Source: an uncultured Latescibacterota bacterium (lineage in GTDB: Bacteria; Latescibacterota; UBA2968). From it: a DNA stretch of 64,000 nt. This document shows positions 36,601 through 45,432 of this stretch, one piece after another. Numbering within the stretch: position 1 is the first letter of the stretch; every line of letters starts with the position of its first letter. Below the pieces are notes generated by a model. It saw only the letters and a program-made list of their open reading frames with translations. It did no database searches and was not told the DNA's origin. Where the stretch lies: positions 62,001 to 126,000 of the forward strand of contig OX638329.1 in NCBI GenBank assembly GCA_951812755.1, in the 5' to 3' direction. Both the position numbers and the translations under genes were made by a program.

Positions 36601-36745
36601 CCTGCGTGTCTTCGAGATTGAGAGGCAGGCAAAAATGCACATCATTCGATGGTTGTGGCGAAGCATATACGACAGACGAGAAGCAACCGCAGATAAACGT
36701 AGATAGACACAGATAAAAAGCAAAACGAAGAACTGACTTTTTCAT
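33671..36745 (-). CDS. secreted metzincin with WD40 propeller, cohesin and dockerin
   Basis: 1024 residues. N-terminal signal peptide or lipoprotein signal (FYLCLSTFICGC). A metallopeptidase domain carries the metzincin motif HELGHGFGLQHD (about 207-218) and Met-turn AYIMSYG. A beta-rich linker leads to seven WD40-type repeats, each with IAFSPDG or VAFSPDG and ILASG, enough for one seven-bladed propeller. A cohesin-like domain follows (VSPGAVVSIEVFGKDIQSADGI), then a two-repeat dockerin (DFNGDGRVGFDDF and DLDEDGTIGFGDF), then a C-terminal Ig-like domain. It probably works outside the cell. Having both cohesin and dockerin in one chain would permit self-assembly. No operon partners. Confidence 0.88.
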   Translation of the reverse strand: MKKSVLRFAFYLCLSTFICGCFSSVVYASPQPSNDVHFCLPLNLEDTQARDSIYAATKHALNLNVGEPRTVRMIYFLPNDRPFRQEVVDSVKVAIRQIQTFYAEQMQAHGYGNKTFRFETDAQGEPLIHRMDGQHPDSHYLDNTSRTVLEEVEQAFDRDANIYLIVVDNSINAIGTGGGRRAGGTGGNRGKSGGDALVPGGFRFHTAAHELGHGFGLQHDFNDDAYIMSYGPGQGQLSACNAEYLAVHPYFNPDIPIEGDSETGFRELIEGVASPFFELISSREYPASSQSVSIQLKVSDSDGLHQVLLFLRTRDSHPAAGSLEVKMCQGLDGETDAIVQFDYDGVIPSDSGTSLSTLVRHSIFVLAVDTEGNVQGAFFPLIEISSQLIATLKQTDSGVISVAFSPDGTTIASASNSSTVNLWDAATRTNIVTLHDGSWSIAFSPDGSILASGTKMWDLATKEHVAILGEQHRSHAIAFSPDGSIFASGSYGSNDGTIELWDVTTKQHIATLRGHGSWIFSVAFSPDGTMLASGGSGDGVINLWDVATKQHVATLSDEEVNVSGAGSIAFSPDGTILASGSGSGYTRHLLNLWDVATKEHIATLGGGSEPVAFSPDGRTLASGSSGAGGGGINLWDVATKEHIVTLSGHTRRVQSIAFSPDGDILASGAEGDRLIKLWDISALGLEGASQANFSLSLDGDGAAGDQAVTNLDVSPGAVVSIEVFGKDIQSADGISVRFEYNATQVLYEGFDPGGVLPNTQVLALPSTNPTAIEISLVSFGGKAAVDSGLVGSIRFRTTSTFSGTTLRLVRAELGRGGQREEVTFDNTSVALQLAVLTPDFNGDGRVGFDDFVLFVGQFGLSRGDEQYDAKYDLDEDGTIGFGDFLIFGRSFGKEEKERFEPEGLVLIDFGNRFFRYFQGQIDASGGRVGHLRVPNGGFTAKWSIMFLDHDGDEIDPPDEPNFKFTATIADPTIVEVYQAPTDVGKFEFQLRGLKVGETTIVLEVTRDNHIDFRTIPIPVRVVDQ
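36685..36722. repeat. CGCAGAT-type dispersed repeat inside a signal-peptide coding region
   Basis: Matches the family at 59850-59884 and 33391-33426 (CGCAGATxAACGxAGATxxACACAGATAAAA). Read on the - strand it encodes the hydrophobic core FYLCLSTFICGC of the metzincin's signal peptide. Confidence 0.8.
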
Positions 36746-36791
36746 GGGTTTGTGCTCCTTTGATCTACTTCTATTGGCGATGATATCTTAT

Positions 36792-37487
36792 TCACGATTC
36801 AAGACGTGCCCCATTATACGCTTTTTCTAAAGCAGATAAAGACTTATGGGCAGATGTAAAGGCAGCCTTGAGTCTTTCTTGCAAGTCCTGTTCAGGCCAG
36901 ATTATATTGCAGGATTCCCAAGCCAGAAATTCAGCTATCTCAAGGCAATCTGATGCCATAGCGGGAAGTCCTCCGAGTTCAAGCCCCCAGAGCTTAGGCG
37001 TGAAGTGAATAAACTTGTTTCTCAAACCGTGTAATAATTTGATAGATCTGCCTTGTGTACCTTTGGGAACGAACGTCTGGCTATCCACGTACCTTTTCAT
37101 TCGGGGCTTATCGTCTTTGATCTTCTTGTAAAGGTCAAGAAAGTTAGCGAGTTTCAAATCAGGCTGGGGTAACTCGTCAATTCTATTGCTTTTACACCGG
37201 TCTTTATGCCAGCTTAACCACCGCTCTTTATCCTTTTCTCGGAAAACATCCAGGTCATTTCCTATCGCGAGGACCATCATTCCCTGGATACCGCTATGCA
37301 GAGAGATGATCGCCCACTTCCACCGGTGAGGGTCATCTATGACTTGCTGTAACTGTTCGGAGAGCATCTCAAAGTCCAAAACCGTTTCGACTGATTCATC
37401 TGTTTTCAGCCATTCATTTTCCAGATCATTTGGCTCTTCTTTAGAATAGAATATTGCCTGGTACATTTTGCGAGATTCCGTAGTCAT
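36792..37487 (-). CDS. HEPN-like protein of unknown function
   Basis: 231 residues, soluble and helical. The most telling segment is LLHGLRNKFIHF, which fits the R-x4-H motif of HEPN ribonuclease/toxin domains; it is followed by TPKLWGLELGGLP. Upstream is a block WAIISLHSGIQGMMVLAIGND. The ATG overlaps the stop of the preceding short gene (ATGA at 37484), so the two form an operon. HEPN proteins are often toxins paired with a small antitoxin. The partner here is truncated by the MITE, so the toxin may now be silent or uncontrolled. Functional call is inference from the motif. Confidence 0.55.
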   Translation of the reverse strand: MTTESRKMYQAIFYSKEEPNDLENEWLKTDESVETVLDFEMLSEQLQQVIDDPHRWKWAIISLHSGIQGMMVLAIGNDLDVFREKDKERWLSWHKDRCKSNRIDELPQPDLKLANFLDLYKKIKDDKPRMKRYVDSQTFVPKGTQGRSIKLLHGLRNKFIHFTPKLWGLELGGLPAMASDCLEIAEFLAWESCNIIWPEQDLQERLKAAFTSAHKSLSALEKAYNGARLES

Positions 37488-37708
37488 TTCACCAATCCCT
37501 TCTGCCGTCCGCGGCGTAGTGTGCGTTTTTGGTCTGAGGGATTTGAGGGATAAGCTGTGATGACGCGCCCGTTGCGTATCACGACCTTGCGATTCACAAG
37601 CCGGCTTAGTGCTTGTATCTCTCGCTTGCGGGTCTCGATCTCGCGGGCGGCATCCCGGTTACGCATAAAATAGGTCTCATCGTCAATCTGCGTGCCATAC
37701 TCGAGAAT
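37484..37708 (-). pseudogene. 5'-truncated partner gene of the HEPN-like ORF
   Basis: Coding sequence is recognisable from the MITE border inward: ILEYGTQIDDETYFMRNRDA followed by a basic helix and VVIRNGRVITAYPSNPSDQK. The only ATG (37666) lies well inside this conserved stretch, so the true start was upstream and has been cut off by the element at 37709. The frame continues into the MITE terminal repeat without a proper start. It overlaps the HEPN-like gene by four bases. Family not recognised; the RNGRVITAYPS end is reminiscent of small toxin-antitoxin partners. Confidence 0.65.
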
Positions 37709-37914
37709 AACGTGATGTGTGACTTCAAAACCGCCACATAGTAATACCGATAAACAGATATAAGAAAGTCAAAACCACTGGATTACTGGCGTTGTGCTTG
37801 CGCGTGGCGGCTAACACCTTGCCGCAATGACGGCTCTAAAATCCTTGTTTTACTGACTGCTGACCACTGATTGCTTGTTTTCTTGACCATTATTCAAAAG
37901 TCACACATGACGTA
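37709..37914. mobile_element. MITE-like element, copy 2 (206 bp, inverted)
   Basis: Reverse-complement copy of 2534-2717 with the same terminal repeats (AACGTGATGTGTGACTT at 37709-37725, AAGTCACACATGACGT at 37898-37913). It contains 22 extra internal bases that copy 1 lacks, which exactly explains the length difference. No clear target duplication is visible here, possibly because one flank was lost. Confidence 0.85.
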
Positions 37915-37924
37915 AATAAAAATA

Positions 37925-37955
37925 CCGCCCTCCCGATATAGGAGAGCGGCATAGA
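37925..37955 (-). terminator. terminator of the YgiT/PIN locus
   Basis: On the - strand the stem CCGCTCTCC pairs with GGAGGGCGG (one G-U) and is followed by TATTTTTATTT. It lies about 100 bases after the YgiT-like gene. Confidence 0.75.
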
Positions 37956-38047
37956 ATGGGTCGGCGCGACGGACCAATGCCTGTGTTCTTCGCATTTCAA
38001 AATATATCTCGTCGCATGTCGGAGATTGTAATGTAGCTCATCGCGAG

Positions 38048-38305
38048 TTATGCAAATGCAGCGACTGCTACGGTGCGTTTAGTCGCAATGCCTTCTCGCT
38101 CGCGCTTAATGCATTCAACTTCATGCAGGGTTTGTGCTGTCAAATAGCTTTCGCCACAATGAGGACAACTCATCACAGGCACACCTTCAATAACAAGAAG
38201 AGACGAGCCTTTCCCGTAACTACGTGAAACGTAACGCTGGCGCACCTCCGCCTTCCCACATATATCGCACACCACGGCTTGGCTCCTTGTTATTTTACTC
38301 GACAT
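38048..38305 (-). CDS. YgiT/MqsA-type zinc-finger antitoxin
   Basis: 85 residues. Two zinc-binding pairs are seen, VCDICGKAEVRQ and MSCPHCGESYLT, the signature of YgiT-type antitoxins that usually accompany a DUF4258 or MqsR-like toxin. The C-terminal DNA-binding part of MqsA is absent, as in short family members. Its ATG overlaps the stop of the DUF4258 remnant just upstream (ATGTCGAGTAA), so translation is coupled. It is the last gene of a four-gene overlapping array on the - strand. Confidence 0.85.
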   Translation of the reverse strand: MSSKITRSQAVVCDICGKAEVRQRYVSRSYGKGSSLLVIEGVPVMSCPHCGESYLTAQTLHEVECIKREREGIATKRTVAVAAFA

Positions 38306-38417
38306 AAATAGTAATGATAACCAATTTTCCAGTTAAACTCAGCTTGGTCACGACAATGACGACATCCGAACCAGAAGTTCGACCTTCTACAAGATATTTC
38401 CACAACAATGGGATCAT
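38295..38417 (-). pseudogene. C-terminal remnant of a DUF4258 toxin
   Basis: A 40-codon frame starting at an ATG that overlaps the preceding stop (ATGA) and ending within the YgiT start. The sequence YLVEGRTSGSDVVIVVTKLS ... LVIITIYVE is the conserved last third of DUF4258 proteins, which are normally about 80-100 residues. The N-terminal two thirds, with the catalytic-type histidine region, are missing. It was too short to be noticed by length filters. It could be a minimal peptide retained for coupling or simply debris. Confidence 0.7.
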
Positions 38418-38587
38418 TCATCTTCATAATGTTGCAGTTTCTTTTTTAATTCGTTACGCAATGCATGAGACTTGCTTTGGTAGAATGCCAATTGCTCTTT
38501 TACAGTTCTATCCTTGAGTTGCTCATAGTGCGTGTCTCGAATCCGGCGCACTATCTTAACCGCATCAAACGTCTTTTTCGTATCCAT
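38414..38587 (-). CDS. small antitoxin-like partner of the PIN toxin
   Basis: 57 residues, charged and helical (KTFDAVKIVRRIRDTHYEQL, then LRNELKKKLQHYEDE). It overlaps the end of the PIN gene by 23 bases and ends with TGA overlapping the next start. Small proteins of the form K-FDAV-x-R-x-R...E-x-LAFY accompany PIN-domain genes in many genomes. The order here is toxin first. No DNA-binding motif is obvious. Assignment as antitoxin rests on position and type. Confidence 0.65.
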   Translation of the reverse strand: MDTKKTFDAVKIVRRIRDTHYEQLKDRTVKEQLAFYQSKSHALRNELKKKLQHYEDE

Positions 38588-39041
38588 AATTAGTCACCTC
38601 ACGCGGAGAGTATATCTGTAATGGTTTATAGCCAAGTTCAATGTTCACAGCGGTGAACAGACGTATCTTGTCAAAGTGTACGATGTGCTTGAAATTCCAG
38701 CTAACCAACACATCAACTTCTGCAACCGAAGCCAAAGCGATATGCAGGGCATCATCGAAGAATTTGGCCGTCAGAATCTGTTGTTCCAAGTAGGTTTCAG
38801 CAAGTTGCACGGCTTCCTCTGTAGCGTTGAGAAATTCAGGCTCCAGAGTCAATAATTCCGAATAAATATCTCGAATAGGCTCAGGGGCATCCCGAACCTC
38901 CGCGTCAACGACTTCGGATACGACCGGCCGGAAGTTGCCCAAACGAAAATCTTTCATCAAGCCATTTGACCAAGGGGCAAACTCATCATCATGGCAACCG
39001 CCGAGGACGGAAGTATCAACATATACACGCTGTAATCTCAT
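38565..39041 (-). CDS. PIN-domain toxin (VapC-like ribonuclease)
   Basis: 158 residues. PIN-domain acidic residues are recognisable: VYVDTSVLGG at the start, VSEVVDAEV in the middle, and AKFFDDALHIALASVAEVDVLVSWNFKHI for the third and fourth positions. Such proteins cleave tRNA or rRNA as type II toxins. The start ATG at 39041 is preceded by AT-rich sequence. The small antitoxin-like gene overlaps its 3' end. It heads an overlapping four-gene array. Confidence 0.88.
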   Translation of the reverse strand: MRLQRVYVDTSVLGGCHDDEFAPWSNGLMKDFRLGNFRPVVSEVVDAEVRDAPEPIRDIYSELLTLEPEFLNATEEAVQLAETYLEQQILTAKFFDDALHIALASVAEVDVLVSWNFKHIVHFDKIRLFTAVNIELGYKPLQIYSPREVTNYGYEKDV

Positions 39042-39409
39042 GTAGCCTCATTGTATAACATCAGCGAGTTTCTGGCAAAATCGTATTGGTATCGACAAAT
39101 CTATGGGTTAAGGGCGGCCTGTTCAAATTTCGCTTGGAGAAAAACTAACTGGTTTTTCAAAAATTAGCTATTATTTTTCTCTGATAGACTGGATTACTGA
39201 CGTTGTGCTTCGCGTGGCGGCTAAAACCATGCTGCGATGACGGCTTTGTTGATGGGTTTGATGGATACGTGAGGAGATCAATAAATATGACTACTGCATC
39301 GTGGCGTAAGTCTTGCGACATATAGAAGTGAACATCAAAACCTTCTGGATTGCGGCTTAAACCATGCCGCAATGACAACCGCAAGTCAAATTGATATGAC
39401 CAGTTTCTT
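39042..39409. repeat. repeat-rich intergenic region
   Basis: No intact gene. Contains a long REP-type unit at 39187-39244 (GGATTACTGACGTTGTGCTT then a GGCGGC...GATGACGGC end). It also contains a short unit at 39349-39373 with a perfect palindrome ATTGCGGC/GCCGCAAT. Both belong to the family found in the MITE core. Confidence 0.75.
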
Positions 39410-39640
39410 TTGCCGAGATGCACTACTAAAGCACAATATGGGACTTTTGAATTTGGTGATTTTTTAGACATTTCACCTCAAAGCCTTTGTGATATAGAAA
39501 AAGAAAGAAGAATCCCAAGCCCCAGCAGGGCAGCCAAAATTGCCAGACAACTCGGCGAGCCAGAAAGCTTCTGGGTACAGCTTGCACTACAAGACATGCT
39601 ACGAAAAGAAAATTTGAACCTCGTTGTCTCCATCGATTGA
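39410..39640 (+). pseudogene. degenerate XRE-family antitoxin
   Basis: The frame opens at a TTG and reads GTFEFGDFL directly into DISPQSLCDIEKERRIPSP, then SRAAKIARQLGEPESFWVQL and LRKENLNLVVSID. The second half is a standard XRE antitoxin. However, between FGDFL and DISP the first helices of the HTH (normally ~20 residues) are missing. No ATG or Shine-Dalgarno sequence is evident. An in-frame deletion of the HTH start is the simplest reading, so DNA binding should be lost. No toxin gene is adjacent. Confidence 0.6.
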
Positions 39641-39658
39641 AATCGGCCCACCTGGCCC

Positions 39659-39961
39659 CTATCCCTTCAACTCAACAATAATATTCCGCCAGGGTTCATC
39701 ACCCACATTGATGGCCTCGTGAATATCTTCGCCATCCACATCTCGCCATTGCACATGCCCGTCCACCATATCGCGGGCCTCGCGTTTGACGCCATCTGAT
39801 GAGACACCCTGGAGTTTCCCACCGCCGATAACCACGTACAAATAGTCATTCTCGTGCCGGTGCATGCCCGTACTCTCGCCCGGGGCAAGCGCGAGATCCC
39901 AAACGCGCACGCGATCGTTTTCAAAGAGCAGCTTAGTCCCAATATCTTCGGATATATTCAT
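39659..39961 (-). CDS. cupin-domain protein
   Basis: 100 residues from the ATG at 39961. A single conserved-barrel cupin: PGESTGMHRHENDYLYVVIGGG is motif 1 (H-x-H, with the acidic residue in E/D) and HEAINVGDEPWRNIIVELKG corresponds to motif 2. Two or three metal-binding histidines are present. Small cupins of this type bind metal and an unknown small ligand or act as isomerase or dioxygenase subunits; no substrate can be inferred. An AAGGAGAAC box precedes the ATG. Stands alone among repeats. Confidence 0.85.
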   Translation of the reverse strand: MNISEDIGTKLLFENDRVRVWDLALAPGESTGMHRHENDYLYVVIGGGKLQGVSSDGVKREARDMVDGHVQWRDVDGEDIHEAINVGDEPWRNIIVELKG

Positions 39962-40020
39962 CTTTGTTCTCCTTTGGATAAGTGATCTTGTAAAAAAATC
40001 TGCTAACATTTTTTCTAATT

Positions 40021-40080
40021 GACTGGATTACTGACGTTGTGCTTCGCGTGGCGGCTAAAACCCTGCCGCAATGACAACCG
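40021..40080. repeat. REP-type dispersed repeat unit
   Basis: Near-identical to 39187-39244 and to the core of MITE copy 2 (37785-37845): GACTGGATTACTGACGTTGT followed by GGCGGCTAAAACCCTGCCGC and AATGAC. Confidence 0.85.
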
Positions 40081-40151
40081 TCGTTCGTCACGCCTGCATG
40101 TTTTAAGCAGGCGTCCAGTGGATTCAGAAACTTATTTGAAAAACCAATAAG

Positions 40152-41219
40152 TTACGCAGTAAATTTCTGCGCGACAAATATGTCGGCGCGCCGGCCCAGC
40201 ACCGCGATATCTTTAATCTGTTCAATCGGCGTAAGATTGGTTCGCGCCAGCACACTTTTGATCATATTCCACTCGCTGGAAAGAATCGCAACAATACCGT
40301 CAGGGCGCAAAATTCGGTCAATTTCCGCAAAAGCAGATTCATAGAGCGCGCGGAGTTCAAAAACAGACCCAACCTGACGGCCCCAGGGCGGATTGGTCGC
40401 AACCTTGTCAACCGATTGATCGGGCAGAGGCAATTGACGCGCATCCCAGTGATAAACATCGCGCGGTTTGTGGCGACTGCCAAAATTCTCCAGCGTATCT
40501 ACAACCGCTTGTTCGTCAATATCCCCGCCCTGAACCAGAGCGTAGCGACCCGCAAGCGCGCGCTCAATCATAACCGTGCCCGCGCCGCACATCGGATCCA
40601 GAAAAACATCGCCATCTTCCGGACGGGTAAGCTGAACGAGTGCCCGCGCAATAGTCGGACGCAACGAAGCGGGTCGGTTAGCCGTCTTATACGTGCGATG
40701 GCGCATCGTGCGATCCGTAAGACGCAACCCCAGACGCACCTGCCTGCCGGTCTGCTGCAACCACAATTCCACATTGGCATCGTCGGGCACGAGACGCCAT
40801 TTGGGAAAGCGGCGCCCCACACCCCGTTCAACCGCATCCTGCATCTGATAGCGACGGTAAGATTGCCAGCCCTGCATGGACGCCTGAACAATAACGCGAT
40901 ACCTTGTGCGCCCTCTGGGCAACCCATTGAACTGCCTGTGTACATTAAGCGACGGAATCAGATCGGGTATCTCACCCAGCGTATTGAGATCCTCGCGCGC
41001 TCCACTCAACGGCATATCCGCAAGATTAAAAAAAATATCCTCCACCGTACCGAGTTGGCGCAACGCCAGCGGATCACCACGCCAGTTAAACTGCACCAAA
41101 TCGTAATCTCGCACGCGGTCTGTCTGCACATTGGAAAGGCGATTCCCAAAACAAAACCGCAACTCCCGCACAGTAACCTGCCCAATGCCCTTGAATGACG
41201 TAGTATATAAAGTCGTCAC
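40152..41219 (-). CDS. THUMP-domain RNA methyltransferase (Trm14/TrmN-like)
   Basis: 355 residues. N-terminal THUMP-type RNA-binding domain (SFKGIGQVTVRELRFCFGN at the beginning), then a Rossmann methyltransferase: motif I FLDPMCGAGTVMIERALAG near residue 215 and catalytic KVATNPPWGRQVG near 275. The NPPW motif indicates N2-guanine methylation, as in tRNA position 6 enzymes. The ATG at 41252 lies in a dispersed repeat, and its residues (NTDKRQEKD) look non-native. The GTG at 41219 has an AAGGA box and begins the conserved part, so I use it. Confidence 0.85.
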   Translation of the reverse strand: MTTLYTTSFKGIGQVTVRELRFCFGNRLSNVQTDRVRDYDLVQFNWRGDPLALRQLGTVEDIFFNLADMPLSGAREDLNTLGEIPDLIPSLNVHRQFNGLPRGRTRYRVIVQASMQGWQSYRRYQMQDAVERGVGRRFPKWRLVPDDANVELWLQQTGRQVRLGLRLTDRTMRHRTYKTANRPASLRPTIARALVQLTRPEDGDVFLDPMCGAGTVMIERALAGRYALVQGGDIDEQAVVDTLENFGSRHKPRDVYHWDARQLPLPDQSVDKVATNPPWGRQVGSVFELRALYESAFAEIDRILRPDGIVAILSSEWNMIKSVLARTNLTPIEQIKDIAVLGRRADIFVAQKFTA

Positions 41220-41257
41220 AGTATCCTTTTCTTGCCTTTTATCTGTATTCATCCGTG

Positions 41258-41288
41258 TAAAACGCTCAAATTATTCGCGTTTTTTCTG
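41258..41288. repeat. dispersed ~30-bp palindromic repeat, copy 1
   Basis: Reverse complement of 49866-49896. Contains AAAACGC ... GCGTTTT arms around an AT-rich centre and lies between bioD and the THUMP gene. Confidence 0.8.
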
Positions 41289-41312
41289 TGGTTGCTTTTT
41301 GCCTTTCCATTC

Positions 41313-43440
<2,128 letters not shown>

Positions 43441-43443
43441 CGT

Positions 43444-44430
43444 TCATCGCCCATCGCTCATCGCCGCGCCAACCTCCCGCGCAACCCGGGGACGACGCAA
43501 CTTCCAGATCATGCCATCGTAGATAAAATGCATAAACGATGTGCCATAAGTAAAAACGAGAAAGATCGGAAGAGAAAGAAATTTGAGGCCGTATAACAGG
43601 CCGCTGACCACAACAATAAAGCCCGTAGTATAGGGCACGATATGCTTTCCCGCTCGCGTCAACACAGGCGACGCAAAAGCATCGAGTTTTGCCTTATTGT
43701 GAACCGTAAGCGCAACAAGGGCGATATATTCCGCTGCATGGCTAAAGCTGGTCGCAGTGAAAAGGGCATCTGACGACAAAATGGGGACAATGCCATACAT
43801 GAACGCGACCGAAGCAAAAAAGAGCAACTTGGGCCAGTTGATCTGCGCGCCCCGAAATTCGTAGATAAGCCACGCAATTGTAACAGCGATAGCTGCGACA
43901 TATATCGCCTGCGCCCCCACCTGGGGAAGCGGCGTGCCGATAAGCGTATGCAGATAATGCATAACGCGACCTTCGACATTGGCCTGAAACGCAAACAGAT
44001 ACCCAAAGCCCGCAATGCCCCAGAGATATGAAGTCCATGCATCGAGCTGCTTGTGTCCCCATTGCCCCTTGCCGGAATAAATCCGCAAAATACCGTACTT
44101 TTGACGGACAAAATGGAAATAATTAAAAAGATACCAGAAAGCGAACATCTCGGGCTCTTCAACGCGAAAATAATAACACATCGCGACAAACCCCAGACAC
44201 AGCACCGGGGTTATGAGATAGATCAGCCGCCGACGTTCAAATTCAATGCGGTCGAGATAAACGAGGGGAAAAGTGAAATACCGGTGGGCAACAAATGACG
44301 TGACCGCAATGAGACGGAAGGTCTCACCGTGGTCAGGGAGAAGATAAGGAGCGGCAAAAAATACCAACCATCCGAGTGAAATACAGCACAAATCAACAGA
44401 TGGGGAAATAATCCAGTGAGATTTTTTCAT
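43444..44430 (-). CDS. polytopic membrane protein of unknown function
   Basis: 328 residues with about eight hydrophobic helices. A histidine-containing block between helices reads YLFNYFHFVRQKYGILRIYS, and SFSHAAEYIALVAL and TSFMHFIYDGMIWKLRRP occur later. Repeated H residues next to aromatic stretches suggest metal or haem binding, as in membrane desaturase-like proteins, but I cannot name the family. It sits in the leftward run immediately before bioA (3-base gap) and 6 bases after the amidase, so it is co-expressed with both. Confidence 0.7.
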   Translation of the reverse strand: MKKSHWIISPSVDLCCISLGWLVFFAAPYLLPDHGETFRLIAVTSFVAHRYFTFPLVYLDRIEFERRRLIYLITPVLCLGFVAMCYYFRVEEPEMFAFWYLFNYFHFVRQKYGILRIYSGKGQWGHKQLDAWTSYLWGIAGFGYLFAFQANVEGRVMHYLHTLIGTPLPQVGAQAIYVAAIAVTIAWLIYEFRGAQINWPKLLFFASVAFMYGIVPILSSDALFTATSFSHAAEYIALVALTVHNKAKLDAFASPVLTRAGKHIVPYTTGFIVVVSGLLYGLKFLSLPIFLVFTYGTSFMHFIYDGMIWKLRRPRVAREVGAAMSDGR

Positions 44431-44436
44431 CGCACA

Positions 44437-45411
44437 CTACGCACGGGTCGCGCCCAGGGTTTCGAGGACTTGCTTGGGAATTTTGCAAACAAAAGTATAT
44501 GCGGGATCAAACATATTGCCCATATCGTATTCAACGGCTTCGCCGAGCAACACATGCACGGTGCGCTCATCCAACCCAAAATCCGACACAAGCCAGCGGA
44601 TCATTTCAGTGGTCGCGTGCTCCACGCACTGATCGAGCGGACGGGCATTGCCAACCGTTAAAATATGCGTATCGTTTTCACCCCGCGGCCAGTTGATCGT
44701 TTTACCCTTGTGCAGATGAACTGTAAAACTCACATCAAAAGAAATTTCAATACCCGTACCCACAATTTCACCATCGCCCTGAAGCGCGTGCCCATCGCCA
44801 ATGTGAAAAAGCGCGCCCTCGACGAAAACCGGCAAATAAACCGTCGTGCCCTCGTTGAAACGCTTGTAGTCCATATTCCCGCCGTGCGTGGATGAAGTCG
44901 CAGTCGAAATTGCCTGCCCCCGCGGCGGCGCAACCCCAAAACACCCGGGATGCGGATTGAGCGGCAAAATTAGATCACTTAACGGACGGGTAGCGGGACT
45001 GCCATAACCGGGCGTGGTATGGTCGCGATTACGAGAGACCTCCACCGGGCGTGCCGTGCGATTTTCAAAATCGATCTCCCATAAAACCCGCGCAATATCA
45101 TCGTCAAATTTGGGCACATAACCCGGATCGAGCACATTGGGCGCAACGCGCGCAGACGTATAGCCATGCGAGCGATTGGGCATCAAATAATCAAACACAA
45201 CCGAAATCGAATCCCCCGGCTTTGCACCCTCAATATAAAAAGGACCCGTCTGGGGATTGCCGCCCTCTGTCACCTGCTCGCCCGTCATATCCCTGCCACC
45301 CGCACAAACCGTGGTCGTCGAAATCGTATCGCCACTTGCAATGGTCAGAACCGGATCGTGGGATCCGATAGCCGTGTGATAATGCGTGGGAATAAAATCG
45401 TGGTGTGCCAT
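44437..45411 (-). CDS. acetamidase/formamidase family amidase
   Basis: 324 residues, FmdA/AmdA family: HTAIGSHDPVLTIASGDTI near the start, GPFYIEGAKPGDSISV, GCFGVAPPRGQAISTATSS, GGNMDYKRFNEGTTVYLPVF and GDGHALQGDGEIVGTGIEI. These enzymes hydrolyse short aliphatic amides to acid and ammonia in the cytoplasm. In uncultured marine bacteria they are frequent and the substrate is usually unknown. Preceded after 21 bases by the BNR-repeat gene and followed by the membrane protein, as part of a long leftward transcription unit. Confidence 0.93.
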   Translation of the reverse strand: MAHHDFIPTHYHTAIGSHDPVLTIASGDTISTTTVCAGGRDMTGEQVTEGGNPQTGPFYIEGAKPGDSISVVFDYLMPNRSHGYTSARVAPNVLDPGYVPKFDDDIARVLWEIDFENRTARPVEVSRNRDHTTPGYGSPATRPLSDLILPLNPHPGCFGVAPPRGQAISTATSSTHGGNMDYKRFNEGTTVYLPVFVEGALFHIGDGHALQGDGEIVGTGIEISFDVSFTVHLHKGKTINWPRGENDTHILTVGNARPLDQCVEHATTEMIRWLVSDFGLDERTVHVLLGEAVEYDMGNMFDPAYTFVCKIPKQVLETLGATRA

Positions 45412-45432
45412 AAATACTCCAAAAAGATAATG

